A stretch of DNA of 47,974 bases from Syntrophomonas sp. (GCA_028709585.1 JAQVWS010000003.1:1-47974), one strand, 5' to 3'. Counted from the stretch's first letter, positions 37,840-47,974 are shown. Translations and numbers: made by a program. Notes: generated by a model from the letters alone, not told the origin.

Positions 37840-39042
37840 ATGAATATCAATGAATGCTTCCTTAGCCTGTCACGCAGTTTGGATTTTTCCCGTCATGGAT
37901 TAATGCGCCATCATCACAGAACAGCTCTAATTGCTGTCAAGATTGGAAGAGCTGCAGGTTTGCCTGAAGATGAGATATTTGAACTCTTTCAGGCCTCAGT
38001 TATTCATGATATTGGAATAATAAGCTGGCAGGAGAAAACTGAACTGGGTACATTTGAAATTGATGCCCCTTGGCAGCATTGTCGCCGCGGCTACGAATTA
38101 ATGTGCCATAATGTTTCCCTGCAGCACTTAGCCCCAATAATCCTGAGTCATCATGACCGCTGGTCAGGCGGTAATCCTTCCGGACTGGCTCAAGACCACA
38201 TCCCTTTAGCCAGCAGGATTATACATCTGGCAGACCGCATCGAGATATTGCTGGTCAAGACTCCAAGTATATTAGATCAGAGAGGATTAATCATGAAAAG
38301 GCTCCGCGGGTTTGGGGGTGTATATTTTGACCCGGCTCTAATCACAATTCTTGAGGAGATGGCATATAATGACAGCTTCTGGTTGGATATTATTTCACCA
38401 TGGGAAAAAGAATGTCTTGATTTGATTGTACCGCCTTACCGTATGCAAATGGAAACTGATTATTTGTTAGATATAGCCAACCTATTTGCTCAGGTAGTGG
38501 ATGCTAAAAGTTCGTTTACCTATAGACACTCAAAAGGAGTAGCCGCGATTGCTAAATTTCTTGGGAAGCAGATTGGTCTTGATGAAAAAAATTGTGAATT
38601 GCTGGAGATTGTCGGATTATTACATGATTTAGGCAAGCTTTCAGTGCCCAATGAAATATTGGAAAAGCCGGGCCAGCTTACTCCTTCAGAGTACAACCTA
38701 ATGAAACAACATGCCTATTATACCTACTGGCTGCTAAAGCCGGTGACGCAGACCTTCCCGCTGGCTGAGTGGGCCTCCTTTCATCATGAAAGGCCTAATG
38801 GGCGAGGTTATCCCTTTGGCAGGAAGGGTGAGGAATTAGAACCGAATGCCCGGATTATCACTATTGCAGACATCGTGGTTGCTTTGCGGGAAGAAAGGCC
38901 GTACCGCAGTAATATGAGCTGGGAGCAAATAACTAAAATAATGAATAACCTGACAGTGGTTGAAGGCTTGGATAAAGACCTTGTTTCCTCCATACTCGAC
39001 AATAAAAAAGCATTAGACTACATATGGTCAGGTTTATCTTGA
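37840..39042 (+). CDS. Tandem HD / HD-GYP domain protein
   Basis: First HD 'HHHRTALIAVKIG...VIHDIGI...HHDRWSGGNP'; second 'YRHSKGVAAIAK...LLHDLGKL...HHERPNGRGYPF'. Confidence 0.88.
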   Translation: MNINECFLSLSRSLDFSRHGLMRHHHRTALIAVKIGRAAGLPEDEIFELFQASVIHDIGIISWQEKTELGTFEIDAPWQHCRRGYELMCHNVSLQHLAPIILSHHDRWSGGNPSGLAQDHIPLASRIIHLADRIEILLVKTPSILDQRGLIMKRLRGFGGVYFDPALITILEEMAYNDSFWLDIISPWEKECLDLIVPPYRMQMETDYLLDIANLFAQVVDAKSSFTYRHSKGVAAIAKFLGKQIGLDEKNCELLEIVGLLHDLGKLSVPNEILEKPGQLTPSEYNLMKQHAYYTYWLLKPVTQTFPLAEWASFHHERPNGRGYPFGRKGEELEPNARIITIADIVVALREERPYRSNMSWEQITKIMNNLTVVEGLDKDLVSSILDNKKALDYIWSGLS

Positions 39043-39135
39043 AGTTTAGATGTAAATTATTAGCCTTTCTTATGAAAACTTTCTCGAACCTTAACTATAG
39101 AATATTTATTCTTATAACGGAGAAAATAACCTAAC

Positions 39136-39163
39136 CTGGCTGCAAATCGTATTTGTCAGCCAG
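39136..39163 (+). promoter_or_regulatory. Tight stem-loop upstream of Fe-S oxidoreductase gene
   Basis: CTGGCTGCAAAT-cgt-ATTTGTCAGCCAG, 12 bp with one bulged T. Confidence 0.4.
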
Positions 39164-39209
39164 CCGGAAAACAAGCGCTTTAATAGTAAGAATTTAAGGA
39201 GGGTTAAAT

Positions 39210-41330
39210 ATGCTTTTTGCTTTTCATGCTTTTGAAGGCGGATATGATATACCTAAGCGGGTAGTTGGTGCTAATATTCCTTACGAGTGGATAATATATA
39301 TAATCATGTTCATTCCTCTGGGAGTTTTTGCTTATGGTGTTTACACCAGAGCTCGATATTGGGGCCTCGGTCAGGGGGAACAGATTAGGACAGACCAACT
39401 TAAAAAAAGGATAATAGCTTTTATAACCGAAACCTTTGGGCAGACCCAATTGATCAGAAAGCCGGCGGTTGGTTGGTCGCATTTGTTATTATTTTGGGGT
39501 TTTGTTTTTCTTTTTCTGGCTACTGCGGCCTGGGGTGCTTGGAGCAAGATTAACTTCCCCCCTATGGTAGGAGACATCTATATTTGGTCCTCAGCCATAG
39601 TAGATATAATGGGAGCATTAGCAACTATAGGGATAGTTATCCTGGCCATAAACAGGTACATAATTAAGCCCGATCGTTTGAATGATACCAGAGCTTTGGA
39701 CGGCTATATATTATTATTAATATTTCTTATCCTGGTTACCGGTTATGTCATTGAGGGGGCTCGGATAGCAGCCCAAATTCAACTGTCTCCTATGATGGAG
39801 CAGATCGCCTATGAAAAAGTAGCATCTCCGGTTGGATGGCTCTTTGCTTACCTGTTTAGCGGTGCCAGTCATGAGAGTATTTTACTTTGGCACCGTTTTT
39901 TATGGTGGTTCCATATGGCTATTGCTTTTTTATTTATAGGAATGGTGCCCTTCACCAAGCTGTGGCATATCTTTACAGGGATGATCGCTTATTTTTCCAA
40001 GGATTTGGAGCCATCCCACTGCCGCATGGTGCATAATATTGAAGAAGCAGAGACCTTTGGGAAAGAAGCAATTGAAGAGTTTGGGTGGAAGGATCTGTTG
40101 GATCTGGACGCCTGTATTCGCTGCGGCAGGTGCCAGGAAGCCTGTCCGGCATACAATACCGGCAAACTCCTTAATCCCAAAATTACAGTTATCCAGGCTA
40201 TGAAACAGCATTTTGACAATAAAGCACCTTTGTTAATGAAGGGACAAATGCCGGTTGATGAAGGCAATTTAGCACTTACTATAAACGAACCGGCAGTATT
40301 AAGCGGCAGCGCGGAGGCTTCACTAATATATGAAGTGGTGACACCGGATGTGCTGTGGGCATGCACTAATTGCCGGGGTTGTGTATTCCATTGCCCCATG
40401 CATATCGAGCATGTAGATAAGATTTTGGAAATGAGAAGAAACCTTGTTATGTGGCAGGGTGATATGCCTGGTGAGGCTCAAAATGCCTTTTCCAATCTGG
40501 AAAGAAACTATAACCCCTGGGGAGTAGGTTTTGCCTCCAGGTCCAATTGGCTGGAAGAAAGAAAAGTCAGGGAATTGGTGAAACTCATTCCTGAAGATGG
40601 CAGTGAATTTGAGTACTTACTCTTCGGTGGCTGCGCGGTGGCTTTTGATGACAGATATAAAAAGGTTGGTGAAGCGGTTCTGCGCATTTTTGCAAAAGCA
40701 GGACTCAGCATCGGCTATTTGGGGACAGAAGAACAATGTTGCGGTGATCCGGCTCGCAGGTTAGGCAACGAATACCTGTACCAAACCCTGGCTGCTCATA
40801 ATATTGAAACCTTTAACAAATATGGAGTTAAGAAAATAATCTGCCTCTGCCCCCATGGATTTAATGCCATAAAAAATGAGTATCCGCAGATGGAAGGCAA
40901 TTTTGAGGTTTATCATTATACAGAAGTACTTGCAGACCTGGTTGCTAAAGGGAAGCTGCAGGTTAAAGCGGAAGAAATAAAACTAAGCTATCACGATTCA
41001 TGTTTTCTGGGCCGACATAACAATATTTACGAACAGCCACGCAGTATTCTTAAAGCAGCCGGTTCTAAAATTACCGAGTTGGATAAAGAGCGGCAATTTG
41101 GGTTCTGCTGTGGAGCAGGCGGCGGGCGCATGTTCCTGGAGGAAGAGGCTGTCGGTGGCTTTAAGAGAATTAATGATACCCGTACCGAACAACTTTTAAA
41201 ATCCGAACCACAGTATATTGGAACCAATTGTCCCTTCTGTCTTACCATGATAACTGACGGGGTAAAAGAATCCGAAAAAGAGGTAAAAGTTATGGATGTG
41301 GCTGAAATAATCTGGGACAGAGTGAAGTAG
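39210..41330 (+). CDS. Membrane-bound HdrD-like Fe-S oxidoreductase (NarI-like TM + two 4Fe-4S + CCG domains)
   Basis: N-terminal TM region, 'CIRCGRCQEACP', 'CTNCRGCVFHCPMHIEHVD', 'CCGDPARR', 'CCGAGGGRMF'. Confidence 0.88.
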   Translation: MLFAFHAFEGGYDIPKRVVGANIPYEWIIYIIMFIPLGVFAYGVYTRARYWGLGQGEQIRTDQLKKRIIAFITETFGQTQLIRKPAVGWSHLLLFWGFVFLFLATAAWGAWSKINFPPMVGDIYIWSSAIVDIMGALATIGIVILAINRYIIKPDRLNDTRALDGYILLLIFLILVTGYVIEGARIAAQIQLSPMMEQIAYEKVASPVGWLFAYLFSGASHESILLWHRFLWWFHMAIAFLFIGMVPFTKLWHIFTGMIAYFSKDLEPSHCRMVHNIEEAETFGKEAIEEFGWKDLLDLDACIRCGRCQEACPAYNTGKLLNPKITVIQAMKQHFDNKAPLLMKGQMPVDEGNLALTINEPAVLSGSAEASLIYEVVTPDVLWACTNCRGCVFHCPMHIEHVDKILEMRRNLVMWQGDMPGEAQNAFSNLERNYNPWGVGFASRSNWLEERKVRELVKLIPEDGSEFEYLLFGGCAVAFDDRYKKVGEAVLRIFAKAGLSIGYLGTEEQCCGDPARRLGNEYLYQTLAAHNIETFNKYGVKKIICLCPHGFNAIKNEYPQMEGNFEVYHYTEVLADLVAKGKLQVKAEEIKLSYHDSCFLGRHNNIYEQPRSILKAAGSKITELDKERQFGFCCGAGGGRMFLEEEAVGGFKRINDTRTEQLLKSEPQYIGTNCPFCLTMITDGVKESEKEVKVMDVAEIIWDRVK

Positions 41331-41383
41331 TATTATTTGGGGAAGAGAGGAAAGAAGTTGTTATTCAGAGGAGGTTGTTGGGG

Positions 41384-41863
41384 ATGGAAAAGCATAAAAT
41401 GCGCAAGTTTGAACGGCAGATGGATAACGAGGAAGCTTTATCCAGGCTGCAGAAAGGATTATATGGAGTGTTATCTACGGTTGATAATAACGGGCAGCCT
41501 TATGGGGTACCGCTGAACTATGTAATAAGAGAAAATGCCTTATATTTTCATAGTGCCGTGGAAGGGCATAAGTTAGATAACATAAAATATAATAATAAAG
41601 TAGCTTTTACAGTGGTAGGTTCAGCTGAAATTTTAGCGCGTCAGTTTTCTACAGCTTATGATTGTGTAGTCCTGTTTGGAATTATTAGTCTGGTGAAGGA
41701 TGAGCAAGAGAAAAGACAGGTTCTAATGGATCTGGTTAATAAATATAGCCCCGAATTTGCCGAAGAGGGTACAAAATACGTTGCAAATTCCATAGATAGA
41801 TGTGTAGTTTTGAAGATTGCCATCCAATCCTTGACAGGCAAGCAGAGGTTAAAATCATTATGA
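41384..41863 (+). CDS. Pyridoxamine 5'-phosphate oxidase-like FMN-binding family protein
   Basis: '[49 protein letters not shown]'. Confidence 0.85.
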   Translation: MEKHKMRKFERQMDNEEALSRLQKGLYGVLSTVDNNGQPYGVPLNYVIRENALYFHSAVEGHKLDNIKYNNKVAFTVVGSAEILARQFSTAYDCVVLFGIISLVKDEQEKRQVLMDLVNKYSPEFAEEGTKYVANSIDRCVVLKIAIQSLTGKQRLKSL

Positions 41864-44298
41864 GCAAAGAATCCATTAAGATAGCAGGAATGAGCTGTGC
41901 AGCCTGTTCCGCCAGGATTGAAAAGGGTTTAAAACAGATGGCAGGAGTTCAATCTGCTAATGTGAACCTGGCTATGGAAAAAGCAACGATAGAGTATGAT
42001 GGTAGTCTGGTGCAGCCGGAGCAGTTTGAACAGCTGATAAAAAAATTGGGATATGAGCCAGTGATGGAAAAGGCTGATGACCAAGGCCAGGCTGATCTGA
42101 AAATTACAGGAATGAGCTGTGCAGCCTGTTCCGCACGGATAGAAAAAAAACTGTCTGGTCTTAAGGGTGTAAAGCTGGCTAGTGTGAATCTTAGCACCGA
42201 GAGAGCCCGAGTATCATACGATCCCGGTGTAATTAAGGCCAGTGATATGATCAAGGTTATAGAGGACCTGGGTTATGGAGCTGAGAAGATTGAAAATATC
42301 AGCTATGACCAGGATAAAGAGCTCAAGGATAAAGAGGTCAGAAATCTGCTTATATCTCTTTATGCTGCAGCAATATTAAGCTTTCCACTGGTAGCAGCCA
42401 TGATATTAAACCTACTGCAGATTCAAGGGCCGATTCCTTCTTTGTTACATAATGAGTATTTTCAACTAATAGTTACTACTCCGGTACAGTTTGTTATTGG
42501 TGCCCGCTTTTACAAAAACTCATATTACGCTTTGCGTTCCGGGAGTGCCAACATGGATGTTTTGATAGCAATGGGCACTTCAGCGGCGTATTTCTTTAGT
42601 CTTTACAATGTATTCTTTGAGACCGTTGCGCCGGGGATGATGAAGAGCCTGTATTTTGAGGCAGCCGCGATTATTATTACTCTTATTCTATTGGGCAAAT
42701 ACCTGGAGGCAGTAGCCAAAGGCAGAACGTCGGAAGCCATAAAAAAACTGGCGCAGCTTCAGCCCAAGACGGCTCGTGTGATAAGGCAGGATACAGAACA
42801 GGATGTGCCAATTGATGAGGTGCAAATAGGGGATATATTGATAGTAAAACCAGGGGAAAAGGTGCCGGTGGATGGAAAAATAACAGCAGGAGATTCTGCA
42901 GTAGATGAATCTATGCTCACCGGTGAAAGTCTGCCGGTAGATAAAAAAGCTGGCGACTTGGTTTATGGCGGTACCATTAATGAGTTTGGAACATTTAAAT
43001 TTGAAGCTACCCGAGTTGGGCGGGATACAACTCTGGCGCAGATAATCAAGATGGTGGAAGATGCACAAGGATCCAAGGCACCTATTCAAAAGATAGCCGA
43101 CCAGGTGGCAGGGGTCTTTGTGCCTGTAGTCCTGGGTATCGCTGCTGCAACATTTCTGATCTGGTATCTGGGGGGCGCAGGTGTTAACAAATCGCTTATC
43201 AGCGCAGTAGCTGTTTTGGTTATTGCCTGTCCCTGCGCGTTAGGCCTGGCAACCCCTACAGCCATTATGGTGGGTACCGGCAAAGGGGCGGAAAACGGTA
43301 TTCTGATTAAAGGCGGGGAGCATCTGGAGATGGCCTATAAAATCAATGCGGTGGTTTTGGACAAGACCGGCACTATTACCAAGGGTCAGCCGGAGGTCAC
43401 TGATATATTAAGCCTGGGGCAGTTAGAAACCGGAACTCTTTTGCGGTTGGCTGGCCGGGCTGAAAAAAGCTCGGAGCATCCTCTGGGAGCAGCCATATAT
43501 AAGAAAGCTCAGGAGGAATATGGAGTTCTCCATGACCCGCAGAGTTTTGAGGCCATACCAGGAATGGGAGTCAGGGCTAATATAGAGGGTCAGGAGATAT
43601 ATGTAGGAACCCGCAAGCTCATGGTTGAAAGAGGCATTGATGCCGGGCACATTGAAAAGACCATGGCAGATCTGGAAGGTCAGGGCAAAACCGCTATGCT
43701 CATGGCCATAGACGGTAAACTGGAATCTATTTTGGCAGTTGCAGACACAATTAAGGATGGTTCCAGGGAAGCAATTGCGGATCTTTTGAATATGGGCATG
43801 GAAGTTTATATGATAACCGGTGACAACCAGCGTACCGCTGATGCTATTGCCAAACAGGCAGGCATTAATATTGTGCTGGCCGAAGTACTGCCGGGAAATA
43901 AGGCTCAGGAGGTCGAAAAGCTTAAAGCCTCGGGGAAAATAGTAGCTATGGTGGGAGACGGCATAAATGATGCGCCGGCGTTGGCTACGGCTGATATTGG
44001 AATGGCTATGGGAACCGGGACGGATGTTGCCATGGAATCAGCCGATATAACTTTGATGAGAGGGGATCTCAGATCTATACCGGCTGCAATCCGGTTATCC
44101 CGCCAGACTATGAAAAAGATAAGACAAAACCTGTTCTGGGCTTTCATTTATAATATTATCGGCATCCCCTTTGCCGCGCTGGGCATGCTGAATCCAGTTA
44201 TTGCCGGAGGTGCTATGGCTTTCAGCTCCGTATCAGTGGTCACCAATTCACTAAGCCTTAAGAGGTTTGACCCTAACCGAACCTCTTTAAAGAAATAA
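41860..44298 (+). CDS. copA: Copper-translocating P-type ATPase with two HMA domains
   Basis: Two [13 protein letters not shown] motifs, '[13 protein letters not shown]', '[10 protein letters not shown]', '[18 protein letters not shown]'; ATGA overlap with upstream gene. Confidence 0.95.
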   Translation: MSKESIKIAGMSCAACSARIEKGLKQMAGVQSANVNLAMEKATIEYDGSLVQPEQFEQLIKKLGYEPVMEKADDQGQADLKITGMSCAACSARIEKKLSGLKGVKLASVNLSTERARVSYDPGVIKASDMIKVIEDLGYGAEKIENISYDQDKELKDKEVRNLLISLYAAAILSFPLVAAMILNLLQIQGPIPSLLHNEYFQLIVTTPVQFVIGARFYKNSYYALRSGSANMDVLIAMGTSAAYFFSLYNVFFETVAPGMMKSLYFEAAAIIITLILLGKYLEAVAKGRTSEAIKKLAQLQPKTARVIRQDTEQDVPIDEVQIGDILIVKPGEKVPVDGKITAGDSAVDESMLTGESLPVDKKAGDLVYGGTINEFGTFKFEATRVGRDTTLAQIIKMVEDAQGSKAPIQKIADQVAGVFVPVVLGIAAATFLIWYLGGAGVNKSLISAVAVLVIACPCALGLATPTAIMVGTGKGAENGILIKGGEHLEMAYKINAVVLDKTGTITKGQPEVTDILSLGQLETGTLLRLAGRAEKSSEHPLGAAIYKKAQEEYGVLHDPQSFEAIPGMGVRANIEGQEIYVGTRKLMVERGIDAGHIEKTMADLEGQGKTAMLMAIDGKLESILAVADTIKDGSREAIADLLNMGMEVYMITGDNQRTADAIAKQAGINIVLAEVLPGNKAQEVEKLKASGKIVAMVGDGINDAPALATADIGMAMGTGTDVAMESADITLMRGDLRSIPAAIRLSRQTMKKIRQNLFWAFIYNIIGIPFAALGMLNPVIAGGAMAFSSVSVVTNSLSLKRFDPNRTSLKK
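41885..42134 (+). repeat. 28-bp exact direct repeat within copA HMA domains
   Basis: CAGGAATGAGCTGTGCAGCCTGTTCCGC at 41885-41912 and 42107-42134. Confidence 0.85.
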
Positions 44299-44314
44299 TA
44301 AACAGTCAATCATA

Positions 44315-44358
44315 TGGCCTGAACCCGATACTTTGTGAACTTGAACCCGTTCAGGCCA
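44315..44358. terminator. Convergent inverted repeat between copA and the class V aminotransferase
   Basis: TGGCCTGAAC (44315-44324) / GTTCAGGCCA (44349-44358), 10-bp perfect. Confidence 0.5.
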
Positions 44359-44374
44359 AACTGCTTTAAAATTC

Positions 44375-45781
44375 TTATATTTTCATATAATGACGGCAGA
44401 TATTACTGATATAGTCATGGCAGTTTAGGTCGGTGGGAATAAATCCCCCCTCTTGAGGAGAGAATTTGTAACGCCTTCTGAATTCATATCGATTATCGGC
44501 TATAATTTTAAGCCATTTAATCAAATAATCCACTTCCGCGTAAGTGTTGTAAGGAGCCAGGCTGATCCGGACCATACCTGGAATTTTATCCAGCTCCTTG
44601 CTATCATAGAATTGCAGCTGTTGATAATCTTCCGGCACACCCAGCAGATTGCGTACATAGTTCTGAGCACAAAAACATCCGGTTCTTAAACCGATACCCG
44701 CTTCAAAACATAATATTGCGCCTGTAAGTGCGTAAGGAATACCTTTCAGGTTGAAACTGATTACTCCTACCCGGGGTCTGGAGCCATATAACCTGACAAA
44801 GCTTAATTCGACCAGTTTTTTTAAGGTATATGAGGTAAGCTCTGCTTCGCCTTGGGATAGAACATTCATATCAAGTTTATCTAAATATTGCAGTGTCCGA
44901 GCCAAACCATAGGCGCCAATAATGTTGGGTGATCCCGCTTCTTCCCTGGCAGGCGGATCAGCCCAGAATACCTCGTCCTTAAATACCAGCTTAACTGTGC
45001 CGCCCCCTTGATATTCGGGAGAACCGTTAAAAAAAACGTCCCGAGGGCCGATCAGAACCCCCACACCAAAGGGAGAAAATATCTTATGCCCGGAAAAAGC
45101 CAGAAAATCGATGTGTTCGGGATCGTCATGGCTTTTCATATCAAAATGATGATGGGGGATTAGCTGGGCCCCATCGACAAAAATTTTGCAGCCAAAATTA
45201 TGGGCTATTTTAGCCATTAAATGTACATCATTAATATGACCGGTAACATTTGAAGCTCCGCATACTGCCAGGAGTTTAACATGGGGCTGATTTCTTATTA
45301 AAAGATCTTCCAGGCGGTTGAGATCCAGTTTGCCTTCATTGTCCACTGGTACAGTTTTGACTTGGGCTCTGGCCCTCCAGGGCAGTTCATTGGAATGATG
45401 CTCCATCGCAGTAATTATTATAATATCCTGGGGCTGCAGTTGCAGCCGGTAGGAAAGCTTATTTACAGCCTCAGTAGTATTTTTAACGAAAACGACTGAG
45501 TCCCTGGATAGATCGGCACCCACGAATCTTCCGACGATTTCATGGCAATCATCGTATATTCTGGAGCTTATCAGCGATTTATACCCGGTGCCTCTGTGAA
45601 CGCCTGCATACCAGTCCATATAGTCATCCATTTCTTTTAAAACAGGAATCAGCGGTGGGGTGCTGGCGGCGTTATCCAAATAAATATAGTTGCTTTTCTT
45701 TTTTCCTTTGAGTAAAACTTTTTTATCAATACCTTTAATATCCTGGCGAAACCTTACAAATGTTGTTTTTTTGGCAAACAT
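44375..45781 (-). CDS. Class V PLP-dependent aminotransferase / cysteine desulfurase-like
   Basis: 'YLDNAASTPP', PLP Lys 'FLAFSGHKIFSPFGVGVLIG', Cys motif 'GIGLRTGCFCAQ'. Confidence 0.88.
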   Translation of the reverse strand: MFAKKTTFVRFRQDIKGIDKKVLLKGKKKSNYIYLDNAASTPPLIPVLKEMDDYMDWYAGVHRGTGYKSLISSRIYDDCHEIVGRFVGADLSRDSVVFVKNTTEAVNKLSYRLQLQPQDIIIITAMEHHSNELPWRARAQVKTVPVDNEGKLDLNRLEDLLIRNQPHVKLLAVCGASNVTGHINDVHLMAKIAHNFGCKIFVDGAQLIPHHHFDMKSHDDPEHIDFLAFSGHKIFSPFGVGVLIGPRDVFFNGSPEYQGGGTVKLVFKDEVFWADPPAREEAGSPNIIGAYGLARTLQYLDKLDMNVLSQGEAELTSYTLKKLVELSFVRLYGSRPRVGVISFNLKGIPYALTGAILCFEAGIGLRTGCFCAQNYVRNLLGVPEDYQQLQFYDSKELDKIPGMVRISLAPYNTYAEVDYLIKWLKIIADNRYEFRRRYKFSPQEGGFIPTDLNCHDYISNICRHYMKI

Positions 45782-45856
45782 AGTACACTCTTTTCTTACA
45801 TTTATGTTTATACTATGTACCCACAAGCATTAAGGTTACAATAAAGTTTGCTGCAA

Positions 45857-46348
45857 TTATATAAAAAGTTGAATATTGGAATTTAATGCATCCTGTAAAT
45901 AGGCTTGCACATCAATTACCTCAATTCCCTCCAGCAGTTCTTCAGATTTGAAGCCCATTATTTCCAACGATAGTTTACAGGCGCAGAATCGTACCCCTTT
46001 ATTACGCGCTCCTTGTAGAAAGTCCTGGAGATGAGGGGTATCGTTTTCATCCATCATGGTTAAGAGCATATTTTTACCGATCCCGGCTAGATTCATTTTT
46101 GAAAGGGGCAATTTTTCAGCCTCAGAAGGTGTGATTGAAGAAAACATCTTTTCATAGATATTTTTATCTTCCATAGATATCTTATCCACATCTCTTAGGA
46201 GAAACAGCCCCCAAAAGGCGCAGAACACAGTAACAGTAAGGCCCATTTGTCTCGCGCCATTGACAAGAATTAAGGCTGCCAAGCACTTATCATAATCGCC
46301 GCTGAAAAGCAAAATATTAAGATGTTTATTATTATTATTATTCTCCAC
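45857..46348 (-). CDS. DsrE2-like (DsrE/DsrF/DrsH-like) sulfur-relay family protein
   Basis: 'VTVFCAFWGLFLL', 'FCACKLSLEIMGFKSEELLEGIEVIDVQAYLQDA'; GTG start with AAAGGAGC RBS. Confidence 0.82.
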   Translation of the reverse strand: MENNNNNKHLNILLFSGDYDKCLAALILVNGARQMGLTVTVFCAFWGLFLLRDVDKISMEDKNIYEKMFSSITPSEAEKLPLSKMNLAGIGKNMLLTMMDENDTPHLQDFLQGARNKGVRFCACKLSLEIMGFKSEELLEGIEVIDVQAYLQDALNSNIQLFI

Positions 46349-46429
46349 AAACAGGCTCCTTTGTTAATTATTTTTTAGGCTTTAACTAAAACATGCCAAT
46401 AGGGTTTTAACTTAGTTTGGCCCTCCCAG

Positions 46430-46450
46430 CCGATAATTATTTATTATCGG
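46430..46450. promoter_or_regulatory. Palindrome in divergent intergenic region
   Basis: CCGATAAT-tattt-ATTATCGG. Confidence 0.35.
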
Positions 46451-46609
46451 GATGAGTTTGTTCAAAGTCGCAAAATATCAAAAGGAGAACGATCCGATTT
46501 ACTGGGCAGGAAAATTGTTACTAATTAAGAATTTCCCATAAAGAAATATATTGGCTATAATAACCACAAAAACAATAGGAATAATAAAATAAATGAAGGG
46601 GATTTTTCG

Positions 46610-47902
46610 ATGAGTGAGAGAAAGCTGAAATTTGATACATTACAGGTTCATGCAGGTCACCAGGCTGATCCCACCACAGGTTCCAGAGCGGTTCCTATTT
46701 ATCAGACCACATCTTTTGTATTTAAAAATGTCCAACATGCCGCAGATCTGTTTGCGCTTCGAGAACCAGGCAACATTTATACCCGGATGATGAATCCCAC
46801 CAATGATGTTTTTGAACAGCGGGTAGCAGCTCTGGAAGGAGGGATAGGGGCACTGGCAACAGCGTCAGGCTCGGCAGCCATTACCTACGCAATTCTAAAT
46901 ATTGCTTGTGCTGGAGATGAGATCGTATCTGCCAGCACTTTATACGGTGGAACCTATAACTTATTTGCGGCTACATTGCCCAGCTTCGGAATAAAGACCC
47001 ACTTTGTTGATCCGGATGACCCTGATAATTTCAGAAAGGCCATCAATGCAAAAACCAAGGCGCTATATATAGAGACTATAGGCAACCCGGGAATTAATAT
47101 AGTGGATATAGAAGAGGTAGCCAATATTGCTCATGCCCATGGCATTCCGCTCATTGTCGACAATACATTCGGGACCCCTTACCTGATCAGGCCTATTGAA
47201 TTCGGAGCCGACATTGTAGTTCACTCGGCCACCAAGTTTATCGGCGGTCATGGAACTTCTATCGGGGGTATAATCGTTGATTCCGGGAAATTTGATTGGG
47301 CGGGCAGCGGGAGATTTCCAGGTTTGACTGAACCCGATTCCAGCTATCATGGCATGAGATATGCCACTGATGCAGGAGCAGCAGCATATATCCTAAAAGT
47401 CCGGGTAGGCCTGCTTAGGAATACTGGAGCAGCCCTGAGCCCATTTAATAGTTTTTTATTTATACAAGGTTTGGAAACCTTGTCGCTAAGAATGGAAAAA
47501 CATGTTGCCAACACCAAGATAATTGCCAAACATCTTAAAGACCATCCTCAGGTAAGCTGGATAAACTATCCCAGTCTGGAAGGGGACAAATACTACAACC
47601 TGGCTCAGAAATACCTGCCCAAAGGAGCGGGATCAATATTTACCTTTGGGATTAAAGGCGGAATTGAGGCAGGCATAAAGTTCATAGACAGTTTGGAAAT
47701 ATTCTCGCTGCTGGCGAATGTAGCTGATGCTAAATCTCTAGTAATCCATCCGGCCAGTACCACTCATTCCCAGTTATCCGACCAAGAGCTGGCAGATGCA
47801 GGGGTTACCCCTGACCAGATCAGGCTTTCTATCGGTATAGAAGATGTTGAGGATTTGATATTTGACCTGGATCAGGCTTTAGATAAAGCCGCTCAGGTTT
47901 AA
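46610..47902 (+). CDS. O-acetylhomoserine sulfhydrylase (homocysteine synthase)
   Basis: '[29 protein letters not shown]', '[23 protein letters not shown]'. Confidence 0.95.
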   Translation: MSERKLKFDTLQVHAGHQADPTTGSRAVPIYQTTSFVFKNVQHAADLFALREPGNIYTRMMNPTNDVFEQRVAALEGGIGALATASGSAAITYAILNIACAGDEIVSASTLYGGTYNLFAATLPSFGIKTHFVDPDDPDNFRKAINAKTKALYIETIGNPGINIVDIEEVANIAHAHGIPLIVDNTFGTPYLIRPIEFGADIVVHSATKFIGGHGTSIGGIIVDSGKFDWAGSGRFPGLTEPDSSYHGMRYATDAGAAAYILKVRVGLLRNTGAALSPFNSFLFIQGLETLSLRMEKHVANTKIIAKHLKDHPQVSWINYPSLEGDKYYNLAQKYLPKGAGSIFTFGIKGGIEAGIKFIDSLEIFSLLANVADAKSLVIHPASTTHSQLSDQELADAGVTPDQIRLSIGIEDVEDLIFDLDQALDKAAQV

Positions 47903-47907
47903 TTAGC

Positions 47908-47974
47908 ATGTCGCAGCATAAAAAGCTGGCTGCTCTGCAGAACATGCTTAAACTAACAGGCGGTATTGCCATCC
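47908..47974 (+). CDS. 5' end of a truncated ORF (runs off window)
   Basis: Reads MSQHKKLAALQNMLKLTGGIAI..., close behind previous gene; weak RBS. Confidence 0.3.
   Translation, partial: MSQHKKLAALQNMLKLTGGIAI

Noticed and set aside
46349-46609. Possible SAM (S-box) riboswitch upstream of the sulfhydrylase gene
   Set aside because: Looked for the S-box core (GAGGGA...GGCAACC); not present.
1-47974. CRISPR arrays, tRNA/rRNA genes, prophage modules, restriction or known defence systems
   Set aside because: No regularly spaced repeats, no tRNA-like cloverleaf or rRNA signature, no phage structural or nuclease/methylase genes recognised by reading.

Overview
This 48 kb bacterial window looks like a low-to-mid GC anaerobic Firmicute chromosome, possibly Syntrophomonas-like (inferred from gene content only). 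Most of it is core metabolism. The centre is a branched-chain amino acid locus (ilvD, ilvB, ilvN, ilvC, leuC, leuD, leuB) behind a well-formed T-box leader with a candidate leucine CUU specifier; leuA is missing. Other units: a MoxR ATPase / VWA / deoxynucleoside kinase cluster, two HD-GYP proteins plus a PilZ protein, a MacAB-like exporter, a membrane HdrD-like Fe-S oxidoreductase, a copper P-type ATPase, and a sulfur-related group (class V aminotransferase, DsrE2-like protein, O-acetylhomoserine sulfhydrylase). No CRISPR array, rRNA, tRNA, intact prophage or intact transposon was recognised. Strongest candidates for follow-up: (1) a 52-aa small ORF missing from the ORF track, whose Shine-Dalgarno lies inside a 14-bp perfect hairpin abutting the start codon; (2) a perfect 18-bp palindrome at the promoter of an overlapping, uncharacterised two-gene unit (DUF6323/DUF6179-like); (3) a 241-bp element with 24-bp perfect terminal inverted repeats, whose right end appears to encode the C-terminus of a decayed transposase; (4) a 12-bp operator-like inverted repeat covering both divergent promoters of an HD-GYP gene and an orphan 666-aa protein; (5) a structured about 200-nt leader ahead of a glycosyltransferase. 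All calls come from reading the sequence and recalled family knowledge; no searches were run.
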